From Trema orientale (taxonomy: Eukaryota > Streptophyta > Magnoliopsida > Rosales > Cannabaceae): a stretch of DNA of 64,000 bases. Of the stretch, positions 11,726-22,531 are shown one piece after another (positions within the stretch are counted from its first letter, which is position 1; every line of letters starts with the position of its first letter). A program made the position numbers and the translations under genes. Under the pieces are notes generated by a model that saw only the letters and a program-made list of their open reading frames with translations, was not told the DNA's origin and did not search any database. The stretch covers positions 1 to 64,000 of the forward strand of contig JXTC01000029.1 in NCBI GenBank assembly GCA_002914845.1, read 5' to 3'.

Positions 11726-12227
11726 CTAACAATGAATTGAGTAGCAACCATAAAGAATAACGACACTAAACCCAACAAACAAAGCAATGCCGAAAATTGA
11801 GAAACCCCGGCGAATGATTCGCGTGACGGTGTCCGGCTTTTGCCTCACGACCGGATTCTGCTGATCAAATAATTGAGCCATAGTCAATTTTTTTCCCGTC
11901 ATAATCCTTAGGTACTCCCAGTTCTGGTCAAGCTCCTCGCTGCACTTGACGAAGGCCAAAATGGTGTGGCAGAGGGGGACGAAGTTTAAGATGGCGGCGA
12001 GGAGCGAAAGCACGAAAGGGATCCACCAGTGGTTGCAGCGGAGAGGTTTGGTGGCGATTGTGGAGAGAATGACCCCTTGGAACACAAAGTAGACGTTGGT
12101 GAGTTGGAGAGCTTAGGTTAATTTCCAGGTTGTGGATTCTGGCTTCTTGCTTGGTGTTTATTTCTTCTAGCTCTGTCACATCAGCTTTGTGGTCATTACT
12201 AGATTGATCATTAATAGGAGTACTCAT
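11726..12227 (-). pseudogene. Frameshifted paralogue of the 15349-15933 gene
   Basis: Two overlapping minus-strand frames together cover the same layout as the gene at 15349-15933. The first (from ATG 12227) gives the hydrophilic start and coiled coil (TELEEINTKQEARIHNLE); the second (to 11726) gives FQGVILSTI, CNHWWIPFVLSLLAAIL, KCSEELDQN and the C-terminal membrane segment ending YGCYSIHC. The switch lies near 12100-12115, where the paralogue reads straight through, so at least one frameshift separates the halves. No splice site explains it. It is either a recent pseudogene or a sequencing/assembly error; the rest looks well preserved, with a variable region shorter than in the paralogue. 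Confidence 0.7.
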
Positions 12228-12918
12228 GATTGTTTTTTATTTTGCTTTTCTTTTCAAATTGAGAATAATCCACTACTAGTACTCATGCATGCACTCGCGC
12301 TGTTTGTGTAACTTGAGTACTCTTTTTTTTCTTTTTTCTGATGAGATTGTGTTTGAGTGTTTATCTTTGGTTTGTCTTAAAGTTATATGTGTGCACATAT
12401 ATATATATATACATATATTTTGAGAAATATAAATTTATATTTAGATTCAAGGTCACCACGCGGTTTAGGAAAAGGGGGGGAGTAAACTGCCGTATGATTT
12501 TAGTTTGTCAATAATATTACTTATTGTCATGGAAAGACGTAGACGTGGCCCGTGATGTGGTCCATAACTTCTATTCAAGCAGTTTATGTACCCTCGGACA
12601 CGATCTGAACGATCCAGCTCCGGCCACAACATACATTTGCACATTTAGATGTGACTACATTGATCATTATGAGTGTTACGATGAATTTGATTAGGAAGTG
12701 CACTGGCAAAAAAAAAAGGGGGGGGAGATTTAGTCTAAATTGGTGAAATGACAGGCTCTAGAAGGAATTCAGGGCGGCCAGACAAAAACAAAGGAATGTG
12801 AAAATCTTTATTTGATCATTAGTCTTCTTTGCCACAAACATCCAAAAAAAATTAAAGAACAGATGCTAGCACCACGTGATCATATATATACTAATAGAGA
12901 TTTGAGGTTCATTTGTTA
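12228..12918. other. 5' flank of the frameshifted paralogue
   Basis: Contains (TA)n at 12400-12415 and a CACGCGGTTT word (12455-12465) that resembles TACGCGGTTTG upstream of the intact paralogue (16049-16060), possibly a remnant of a shared promoter. Confidence 0.35.
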
Positions 12919-12926
12919 ATTAATTC

Positions 12927-13492
12927 TAGAGGTGTTGATCCGATCCAATCTACACATTTTTAGTATATTTATAACCGATCCGCACTATGTGCGGATTTCA
13001 GATTTCTCATCCAATTCAATTTGCATAGAACGTTTAAACTAATCCAATTCAATCCGCAAATGTGCGGATTGGAACGGTTACTTTAGATCGGATAGTTAGA
13101 CTTGATAAATAAACTTTTAAAATTGGACTTCATGTCATTTTTTGTCTTGGATTATTTAATTTTAGCACAGATTTGAGTATTTTTTACAAATTTGACCGAT
13201 TATTGATCATATATATGCATATAAATTAAATACAATCTATCAAAATCTAAAATGAAACTTAATTTAAATCCAAAATATTAAATAATATATATTTTATTTA
13301 AAAATCTATATATTCTGTGTGGATTGGATTGGATCGGTTACTTTTCAAGATAAAAAAAGTATTCGATCTGCAGAAGTGTGAATTTCAATTTTTGAATCCA
13401 ATCCAATCCGCACAAGTACGGATATCCGCACTTTACGGATTGGATTGAATCGTACGGATTGGATTAGATCGTGCAGATTTTGAACACCCTTA
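12927..13492 (+). mobile_element. hAT-type MITE with perfect 8-bp target duplication
   Basis: 566 bp; inverted ends TAGAGGTGTT / TAAGGGTGTT and a perfect 8-bp duplication ATTAATTC (12919-12926, 13493-13500). Subterminal regions repeat GCGGATTGGAT-like motifs in both orientations. No coding capacity. Confidence 0.85.
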
Positions 13493-13794
13493 ATTAATTC
13501 GGTTGTAAACACACGCGCGCACAGTAATTTGTAATGCGATATAATGCTATATATAGTTTAAACTTTTTTCTAAAAATTATGCAGTATGCCAAAATAGAAG
13601 CAAATTGAATTAATAGAAAAGAAGAATAAAAGGGGAAGGAGAGGGGCATGGGGGGACAATTAATTGTTGAGTTAGTGCATTAAATATATGAAAAAGTTAA
13701 TTATTGCTTAATTAATTTTAGTCTAACTGTCCAGCTTATGCTTTTGTAAGAAACTTTCATCAATTACATTTAACTTCTTCTAGACAAATTTAAT

Positions 13795-13985
13795 ACTGAA
13801 TATGCGTGGTATGTATCTTAGCTATATATAAAAGGGAAACAAGAGGTAATTAAGGCTGGAGAGAAACACGTCAAATTTCATTATTTATACGTCTTTTTTT
13901 TTCTCTATTTAAATACAAAAAAAAGTCTGACCAGTGACCGATAAGTTGTCAATTCTAGTTTTTAATTAACAATTAAAAATGCATG
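13795..13985. repeat. Duplicated block 1, right copy
   Basis: Counterpart of 1-240; see that entry for the shared words. Confidence 0.55.
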
Positions 13986-14404
13986 TATACTATTTCCATC
14001 CCTTACAGGTATTTTTTTTTTTTTTTTGACTTGAAATCCCTTAGAAGTATTTGTTTCTTCTATTTTGTCGCTTTTGATGGTCCCTATAAATGCTATTTTC
14101 CTCCCTTACACCGGTTAAATAAATGGCTGGTGTTCTTAATTATATTTGTGATTTATTTTTCATCTCCTTTCTTTGAGGAGTTTGAAATTGTAATTCTTAT
14201 ATTTATATTATAATTTGAAACTTTTTACTTCGATTAATGATATTTCCTTAAGTAGCACATTTATATTTAAAATAAATAAATGGCTGGTAAAGTACGAGAT
14301 ATAACTCTCGCATTTTTTTTTTCTAAGGAAAGATATTTTATACTATAAGCACCCATAATACAAAGTATTTTTTTTCTTCTCCTTCTTTTATTTTTAAAAT
14401 TTAT

Positions 14405-14990
14405 GTGTACAAATGATACCGACTAAGGGAAAAAGTATTAAGGAATTCAAATCACATTTCAAAATCAATCAAATCCAAACAAACACGAAGCAAATCATTT
14501 CAATCAAAAATCAGTTCATAGTGAAAATTCAAACCAACAAACCAATCAATTCAAGCCGATTAATACCAAACAAGTTAATTCAATCAAACCAAACAATTCA
14601 AATCAATCAAATACCAAACAAGTCAATCTAATCAAACTAAACAATTCATGCTAATCAAATACCACACAAATAACTCCAATCAAAAAGGTTTCACACTCGA
14701 AGCAATTTTAAACACTCAGATTAAACAATCCAACCAATTATTTATTCAAATTAATCCATCTAGATAATCAAATAATAGAGTCAAATATTTCAATTGAACC
14801 AAGAAACTCAAACCAAACAATTTGATCAAACTAGACCAACACAATTCAAACATTTTAATCACAGTACTAGTTATTTCAAGCATAAAATTGAAATACTCCA
14901 ATTAAATAATTTCTCAGCAGAACAATTAATCCAAATACTTTTTGCTTATCTTCTAATTAATCCAGATTATAGGATACATTCTTACTTCAC
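14405..14990 (+). repeat. G-poor degenerate CAAT/CAAA repeat tract
   Basis: About 580 bases almost without G on the plus strand, built from degenerate words such as AATCAAAT, ACCAAACAA and CAATTCAA. This opens two long frames without stops, but their content is only N, Q, I, K, T and S and does not look like protein. Confidence 0.6.
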
Positions 14991-15348
14991 GTACTTTGTG
15001 CTTATCTTTTAATTAATCTCTTAATTAGTCTCAAAATGATAAACTTATACCACCATATTTATAAGTAATAAAGAAACTATGATCACCATATTTTCTGACT
15101 TATACTAAATATCTGAGGAAAATTATTCGTTCAGAAATACGCAGCTATTTGGTTACTATTTTTAAATCTACTAGTATATAGATTTGTTATTTTTGAGAAC
15201 AAAAATTTAATCCAAATATAAAGGAATAACACAAGCTAGCAAGATTACTAGTACGTAGTAGTACTATTTGCATCTATCACATAAGCAACCAGCAGAAATA
15301 AGATCATAGTGCTACACCAAGCTTGGTAGTGTATACACCTAGCTAGTA

Positions 15349-15933
15349 CTAACACCTAATAAGATAGCAACTGACACAAATAACAATAGTAGTTGCCGTG
15401 CATACGATGAGGTTCAAATAAGAGAAAAACGAGCGCTTCCTCTGTACATGACTGTCAGTTTTATGATCACGATTATCATCTTGAGATATGCCGGTTGTCG
15501 GTTGTCCATTATTTGGCATCCGTTGGTCATGTTTTTGAGATTGAATATTTGTCGATTTCATTATTCGCTTCTTCGAATTGAGATCAGCCATGTTTTGATC
15601 TAGCTCCTCGCTGCACTTCAAGAACTCATCGGTGTTCCTATACAGGTTGACCGAGTTCAAGAAGCCAGTGAGCAAAGAGAGAACGAAAGGAATCCACCAG
15701 TTCTCGCATTTGAAGGTGCTGGCGGAGATTGATGAGAGGATGACTCCTTGGACGACGAAGTAGCGGTTCATGTCCTGCAGAGCTTTGGATTCAAGATTGC
15801 TGATTCGCTTCTCTTGCTTCTTGTTTATCTCTTTTAGTTCCTCAATTTCCTTTTCAGTACTTGATTCGGAACTAGTACTACCATTGCTGATATCATGATC
15901 ATCTCTTTGGGCTTGACGAGTGGCAGTACTCAT
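15349..15933 (-). CDS. Unrecognised plant membrane protein with N-terminal coiled coil
   Basis: Single-exon frame of 194 aa starting at an ATG at 15933. I do not recognise the family by name. Residues 1-25 are hydrophilic and serine-rich. Residues about 25-50 (EKEIEELKEINKKQEKRISN) look like a short coiled coil. Two hydrophobic segments follow (YFVVQGVILSSIS and WWIPFVLSLLTGFL, about 57-97), then FLKCSEELDQN, a variable basic stretch, and a C-terminal hydrophobic segment (LIVCTATTIVICVSCYLI). Conserved with the pseudogene at 11726-12227: coiled coil, FVxQGVILSxI, C-NWWIPFVLSLL, KCSEELDQN, C-terminal membrane segment ending C-Y-x-I-x-C. A TATA box (CTCTATATAAG on the minus strand, 16029-16039) sits about 100 bases upstream. 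The hydrophobic layout suggests an intracellular membrane; no function is known to me. Confidence 0.75.
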   Translation of the reverse strand: MSTATRQAQRDDHDISNGSTSSESSTEKEIEELKEINKKQEKRISNLESKALQDMNRYFVVQGVILSSISASTFKCENWWIPFVLSLLTGFLNSVNLYRNTDEFLKCSEELDQNMADLNSKKRIMKSTNIQSQKHDQRMPNNGQPTTGISQDDNRDHKTDSHVQRKRSFFSYLNLIVCTATTIVICVSCYLIRC

Positions 15934-16028
15934 TTTGTCGCTCTAAAAATATATATACATATATTTATAATTGCTATATGAATTTATGTTGGATATAATT
16001 AGGTGCCAAAAGCTCAAGGCTAAATGGT

Positions 16029-16039
16029 CTTATATAGAG
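16029..16039 (-). promoter_or_regulatory. TATA box of the 194-aa membrane protein gene
   Basis: CTCTATATAAG read on the minus strand, about 96 bases before the ATG at 15933. Confidence 0.5.
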
Positions 16040-17189
16040 AATCCATATACGCGGTTTGTTTGAACATGTATATAGAAGTTAATTAATTAACGTTACGATT
16101 GAACGCGGTAGGTACTTAATTATAAAGAGCTAGTACACGTTCATACGTATAGTTAAGTAGTACACATATCATATTATAAGGGTGATTCATCACTTATTAT
16201 ATAGCAATAGAAAAAAAAAATAACGGTACATGCCAAAAAAACAGGACCAACAATATCCTACACTGCTGTGTGTGGTAGGGCGATGCACTATCACATATTT
16301 GATGATTCTCTAATAGCCATAAATTCTAAACATGAATATATTTCCATTTAGGATAGTTATAGTCACCATATGCACATGGCCTAACTTAATATATGAATCA
16401 TATTGTGGGATTTTTTTTAAGGTATATCCCTTCAGCATTAATAAGGATAAAGTTTGCAATTGTCAAATTACTCTGCTTAGTCTGCTATACATACATATAT
16501 TTACACAAGCACCATGATTCCATGAATATCTTTTTCGGTCTTACTTCTTTATGAGAATTATGTTAAAAATTTTGCGTCTAAACGAGCATTAATAATAATC
16601 CAAATTATAGACAAATTAATGCCCTAAGAAGCTACATCTTCTATAAAAATAGAAAATCAATAAATAAATAAAAAAGAATTAGCTAGCTAACATTTACTTG
16701 ACCAAATATTTGCAACTTGATATCACCGAATTACTTCGTCCGTTCCAAAATTAACTTTAAACAAATGTTTTAACGTTGAATTTCAACATGTAAGTCAATA
16801 TGTACATGAGATAAAAACAGGCTGAAGTTGTGAGACCACATGCTAGAAACTATAATAATGTTATGATCGAGTTAAATGGGATGAATTATTTTATCTGTAA
16901 ATTTAGATTTTAGGAGCCATATTTAATAGTACTTCATCGTTAGGGTACTCAATTTTATTTTATTCCTGAAAACTTAGGACGAAATTGGGCTTTATAAATT
17001 ATTGTGGTTGATCGGTTCAAGCTGTTATTCTTTTCTGATATTGATTTTCCTATGTTGTTTCCTCAACCTATTAGACAGAATGGATGGAAGATGATCAGCA
17101 ACAATACAAACGATGATTTGAATTAATAAATCAAATAGTTTTCTAACTACTTTGTTGGCAATTACATAGATGAAAAGTACATATAGCTC
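16040..17189. other. Intergenic, 5' flank of the 194-aa gene
   Basis: AT-rich with no second gene. Upstream promoter elements beyond the TATA box cannot be assigned. Confidence 0.4.
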
Positions 17190-17300
17190 AAATAAAATAC
17201 AGCCTAGGCAGCCAAACATGACCAAGTGTTTTAAGTTGACAAATCAAAACCCATGACTTGCATCCCTTGCACCGCGGAGACTCAGGTCAAGTATACTCTC
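17190..17300. repeat. Duplicated block 2, right copy
   Basis: Counterpart of 3955-4050. Confidence 0.6.
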
Positions 17301-18004
17301 CATATGTTTCTGTTAGGAAGTTACAATCTACATATAATGACATTATTATATGTAGTTTTGATGTAACTATATCAGCAAGTTGCAATATTGTCTACCGTAT
17401 ATATTGTAATTTATTAACAACGAGTAAAACTATATTTCATACTCCATTTTCTCTTGACTAGATACCTGTTAATGTAGGCAACCATGCATCATATATGACC
17501 TTTTTTTTAAGCGAAAACTAGCTTAGGGAAGAAATATCAGAAATTCTAAATAGGTTGACACCCATTTTCTACTCAACAATCCTCAAACTAGCAAAATATA
17601 TTAAATAAAGAAATAAAAAAAATACAAAGTCGAAATACAACCTCAAAGCGATAACAAAAAACAACCCGAATACACTAAAACTAGAAACTCTAGACAGGTA
17701 TCTACAAAGTCATGTCTGAACAATTTTATTAGATAATACCATCCCAAAAAATACCTTATTATGGCCTTTTCTAGAAAAAAAAAACTTAATAAAAAAAAGA
17801 TCTAGACAGAGAAAAAGAGTAATATTATCTGTGAGTCAATTACGAAAGCAATAAAAAAGTAAAAAGATATTATGTCCCTAATAACCAAATTAAAAATAAA
17901 ATCCTTCAAAGAAGGGCACCAAAGCTCATGACTTACACAACAAAACCACAAGAAATATTAATGTTATCCATTATAAACATTTCTGTATTAATTTATGATT
18001 ATAT
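17301..18004. other. Intergenic, no gene seen
   Basis: A-rich in 17590-17930 with AAATAAAAAA words. Around 17465-17500 GTTAATGTAGGCAACCATGC resembles TCTAATGTAGAGAAGCAATGC at 9415-9435, a further hint of the block duplication. Confidence 0.4.
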
Positions 18005-18115
18005 GCTACAGATCGAGTCTGTTGAAAGTTTCAATCAATAGTACGAGAATCAAGATGGAACAATGTGAGATTGAGATAAGCTGCAACAAGTTGTAATCAA
18101 TCAGGCGAAAGTGGC
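18005..18115. repeat. Duplicated block 3, right copy
   Basis: Counterpart of 9690-9830. Confidence 0.6.
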
Positions 18116-18239
18116 CAAAAAAACCACATAATATGAAATAAGACCATAGAAACAGAATAAATGAAGATGATGTATATGCATCGAGCTACGAACAGTTGCA
18201 CTTACTGCAGGGAGAAAAGTGAACCCTCTCTGTGAAGAG

Positions 18240-18410
18240 TGTTAGATATGTGACGTTCAATAAACGATGTAAATTAAACGATATGTCGTTTTCTCAACGG
18301 CAATAAAACTTTTGGAATAAAACGACGGCGTAGCCTTTTGACACTTAGACGACAACAAATTTTAAATAGCCATAAAGGACAGCAACTTTAGCTAAAAACG
18401 ACATTTAGTC
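18240..18410. repeat. ACGAC-motif cluster 3
   Basis: Same motif as the clusters near 1,100 and 10,100 (AAACGACGG, AGACGACAAC, AAACGACATTT), with one inverted copy (TGTCGTTTT). One more copy lies beyond the hAT MITE at about 19550. Confidence 0.5.
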
Positions 18411-18554
18411 TTTTTTTTTTCCCCTCTTTTTTTTTTTTTTTTTTTTGCTAAAGGAATAAGTGAGGAAGTAGCTAACCAAAGTAGCATTTCTCCTTAGGCA
18501 TTTTGGGCTAGTTGGAACAAGTTTTCATATTTAAAAGAGGAAATTAGACGTAAT

Positions 18555-18875
18555 TTAGAAAAAAATTTGCAAAATACGGTGGTTTAAGTTTTTTTAAGTT
18601 GCGGTACAGTTTTTATTAGATAAATATCATTTTTTAAAAACTATTTAGAAAAATATTATTTTTTTAAAATAGTAACTAGTAATTAAAGGTATTTATAACT
18701 GGTATATAACTGGTAACTAGTGACCAGTAACAAGTTTTCAGAAAACGGTAACCAATAACTATTTTAAAAAATTATATTTTTCTAAATATTTTTTAAAAAA
18801 TGATATTTTTCTAATAAAAATCATACGAAAATTTCAAAAAAGCCTGAGTTCCATATTTTTGTAATTCTTTTAATT
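18555..18875. repeat. Foldback (inverted) repeat
   Basis: Arms of roughly 115 bp (about 18558-18676 and 18754-18872) pair as an imperfect hairpin around a loop with repeats of GGTAACTAGTGACCAGTAAC type. AT-rich, no coding. A similar AT-rich foldback seems to lie at about 19640-19970. Confidence 0.6.
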
Positions 18876-18931
18876 TTAACCCTATTTAAAAGCCCTAAAA
18901 AGGGTCACCTGCCAACACTCAAATCCGTGAC

Positions 18932-19502
18932 TAGGGATGGCAATATAACCATAGTTACGGGTATCCGTGGTTATCCGATCCGAATAGAGAGGGGAAAAAC
19001 TGCTCAAGCGGGGAAAATGACCGGGGCGGGGAATAACCGTATCGTTAATATGCGGGTATGGTGCGGGGACGGTATTTGTATAATCCGCACCGTACCCGCC
19101 CCGATATATATATTTACATAGAAAAATTATTATACATATAAATATCTATTTAATTTTACACTATCAATATTATTATATCTTTGGTAAAATAATGATTTTG
19201 GAGAGTTATATGTACTTATATATTTAAATTTTAGAGTTTAAAAATTATTAGTATATTGTTGTGTTTAATATTTTGTTGATTATGAAAAGGATTTAGTATT
19301 TTCATCTTAATTTTTTAATATTTTAATATTATCAATGGGTAATGGGTAACCGCGGTTTTTCCCGTTATCCATTGGTTAATACCCGTACCGTCCCCGCATC
19401 CAAAAGAATGGTTAATGGAGCGGGTATGGTATTGTGATTGGCTTTCGGGGATGGGGATGGTAATTAAAAAACCGTCCCCGATCCGCCCCATTGCCATTCC
19501 TA
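18932..19502 (+). mobile_element. hAT-type MITE with perfect 8-bp target duplication
   Basis: 571 bp; inverted ends TAGGGATGGCAAT / TAGGAATGGCAAT and an 8-bp duplication TCCGTGAC (18924-18931, 19503-19510). Subterminal GC-rich repeats (GCGGGTA, CGGGGACGGT) flank an AT-rich core. No coding capacity. Confidence 0.9.
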
Positions 19503-19510
19503 TCCGTGAC

Positions 19511-20559
19511 CACGGCCTTCCATTAACAATCCGTACCACTAAGTGGCAAAAACGACATTTAGTCTATAACTTAAATAGTTCTACAGAATACCCAAAACTT
19601 TGAGCAATAATTAATGAATAGGGCTTCTTACAAAAATCCATACACAGTCTAAAAAACTGAAAAATCTTGGATGGGCTGGATTTTGAAAAAATCTAGATAA
19701 TTTAGAAAAATATCACTTTTAATAAATATATAAGAAATACCATTTTTGAAAATTTGTTAATTTTTAAAGATACTCGATGTAGCTAATTAAGTTACTTAGG
19801 GTAACTAATAGTTACTTGAGAGAACTAATCTTCAAGTAACTTGACAAATTATTTTCAATATCTCATCAATTAGTTAAAACTGATATTTTTCTAATATTTT
19901 TAGAATTGGTATTTTTGTAAATAATTTCTATATATTTTTTTTAAAACTATCATATAAAATTCAAATTTTCTCTAATAAATATGAATAATTGAGTATTGAA
20001 GGGCAACAAAACTCTAGGATTCAAACATGTGACCGACAACTGAATATCTTGTCATAAGAATTAAGGATTTGACGTCAAAACTTTTAAATTAAATCCGGTA
20101 CTGCATAATGTTTATAAGTTGAACTTCTTGTGCGATTAGAAATTTCCAAGAAAAAGGTGCAATTTGGATAATTACCACCAGGCCATATTCAGATTGATAT
20201 CATCCTATTTTATATTCACATAATTACGAAATAGCTAAATTATCCCAATATTTAAGTTTACACCTTATTTTAGACAAATAATTATTCATCATTTTTTGAT
20301 TTCATAATTATAAGCGACTAAGACTCTTCCATCATAAACTTGGTATAATTTAGTCGAAGTATTCCAAGGAGTCATTATCACACTTATTTGCATAACTCCG
20401 ACTATAACAATTTGGGAAATTGATTTGGATGGTTTAAATTTGGGCCAAATTGACTTTTTTAGTTTACTTTTTCAAAATAATATTTGTAGTTCAAAATGAT
20501 GACTTTTTTAGTTACTTTTGGAAAGAGAAAAAATAGTCATTCTAAAACTACCCTTCTGC
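19511..20559. other. Intergenic, foldback-like AT-rich DNA
   Basis: Continues the ACGAC cluster interrupted by the hAT MITE (to about 19565), then an AT-rich foldback-like segment (19640-19970). No gene. Confidence 0.4.
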
Positions 20560-21330
20560 CATTTTTTACTTTGTTACTGGTAATCACAATTTGTGACTGA
20601 TTTTTTTTTGAACAGTTTGTTCTAAATCGTTACGAAGATTATGAGTTTTTGTTACTGGTAGTCACAATTTGTGACTGATTTTTTACTTTGAAGTCCTAAT
20701 TTTGTGACTAATGGTCAGAATTTTTATGATGTATTTTTCAAATATATTTTAAATTATTATATTTCTCATAATTTTGAAACAAGTAGTCACACTGTTATGA
20801 TTAGTGAGTTTTACATCATTACGAATGGTTAAGACAATTTATATTCTAGTATAACTAATAATCACATATTTGTGGCAGGTAGTAATAAAAGATAGAGAAT
20901 ATACCACTCGATTCATCTTAATTTATTTTGTCATATACAATTAGTCACGCAATAAATATTCGACCAAATATTATTTATTCTCTTTATTGCTTCCAAGAAA
21001 CTATTGACCAAATTATAATTTAATAAATTATGTCAATATTTGTTATAATATGTGCATCTCGTTCACCAAATTAGTGCCCACCTTATAAAATCAAAATAAG
21101 TATTCACATTGGCTAATAATAGTTTAATAATAGCTATTTAATAATGAAAAATGACTAACAAGGCCTATAACCCACACAAAATCTGATTTTCACATGAAAA
21201 TCCATAACTAAATATAAATTAGCAGTCACAATATATGACTAGATAGCACAATCTCTGATAGCAGTCAAGATCTATTACTTAGAGTCACAAAAGTTGTGAC
21301 AATTACACATTTACGACTACTTTCAATGGC
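20560..21330. repeat. Degenerate array of GTCACAA..TTGTGAC palindromes
   Basis: AGTCACAATTTGTGACT-like words recur in both orientations (about 20580, 20655, 20700, 20785, 20850, 21220, 21285). Such subterminal palindromes are typical of large CACTA or Mutator elements. The element ends were not found. Confidence 0.5.
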
Positions 21331-21451
21331 TTAATAATTTACAATAATGTCTTATAACAATGCTCTAAACTCACACAAATCTATTTTTTACATGAAAAAC
21401 TATGTCATCAAGATTAGAAGTGCGTGAATATCACTTACTTATATTTCTCTA

Positions 21452-21948
21452 AATAAATCAACATATTAACACATCACTAGTTCACTCAAACCATCGTGCG
21501 ATTGGTATGCTGCAATGCCACTAATATTCAAATCACTACCACCAGTCCTAATGATTGAATTGGCCAAATTCTCAGAAATCCATTCCTCAATAAGATCAAA
21601 ACACAGTTGTAACAGTCCAAACCCAGCTAATTAAGCCAAATACACACTCACTCTTGAGTGGAGAAAAAATCAAAGAAAACTCATCTTGTTCTCAGCCAAA
21701 CATAGCTCAATAACCTCATTCGAGTTACCCAACCTATCGTACAGATCATCCTTAATCCTCTTCGCGAGGACAGCCTGACCCAGTCTATGGATCCTTAACT
21801 GGAGAGGTTTGACCTTGAAGAGGACTATTGGAGCTCGAAGAGTTTAGAGGAGGAGTAGGACGGTGAGGAGGATTAGAGGAGGAGGGGCTTGGAGGAGGAC
21901 ATTGTTTGTGGTAGAGTTAAAGGAAGTAGAGGAGGGCACAAGTGATGA
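21452..21948 (-). pseudogene. ACS10/12-like aminotransferase pseudogene, downstream part
   Basis: On the minus strand this stretch encodes pieces very like the N-terminal third of ACC-synthase-like aminotransferases of the ACS10/12 type: a hydrophobic CALLYFL followed by a proline/serine linker, then YDRLGN-NEVIELCLAENK (compare the family GVIQLGLAENKL), and LIEEWISENLANSI with NISGIAAYQSHDGLSEL. The pieces are in different frames, in-frame stops are present (for example right after YFL), and the splice sites expected between the LAENK and LIEEW blocks are not recognisable. The downstream two-thirds, including the PLP-lysine region, is absent; sequence below 21452 is repeat DNA. It is directly abutted by the left end of the Copia element, which interrupts it. 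Family assignment is from remembered motifs. Confidence 0.75.
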
Positions 21949-22531
21949 TGTTAAGGAAATAACCTCCCTAGTAGGCACGCAAATTGCGAAAGTGATAAAT
22001 AAAGCGAAATAAGAAGGCACACAATTTACGTAATTCACCAATTTGACTACGTCTACGGGACTACTGCAGATCTTTTACTATAGGGAGAAAATTTATACTG
22101 TGTTTATAACACTCACAACCCAAAATCCAAATACACCTAAGAGAGATTATACTCTCTAACTCACAGAATAAAATATCTCTATTTTACTCTCACTTTAATG
22201 TAATGTATTTACACTCACTTTTGGGATATTTTTCTTTGATCCCAAACTCTATTTTTTTTTTCTCTGCTGGATCATTTTTGAAGCTGAGAATGGGCTCTAT
22301 TTATAGAGCCAAAGCTCCTCTATATACAGTTGTTAGGCAACCCATGAGAATTGACTTTGCCATCATCATTCTCTTTTTTTCTTCCGTGGGCTCTTCTTAT
22401 CCCATTTCCTTTTTCTTCATCCGTAGGCTCTCTTTGTCCTTTTCGTTTTCTTTGCTCCAATAGTCCTTGATTGATGCAATGAATTTTGGCAAAAGAAAAA
22501 ATATTTGTGGCCCACATATTTGACTCTAACA
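21949..22531 (-). repeat. 3' LTR of the Copia element
   Basis: 583 bp, TGTTAAGG...CTCTAACA on the plus strand. Read on the minus strand it has a TATA-like CTATAAATAG at about 22291-22301. Confidence 0.92.

Noticed and set aside
14413-15012. Two 72-codon open frames
   Set aside because: They exist only because the tract lacks G; content is N, Q, I, K, T, S words.
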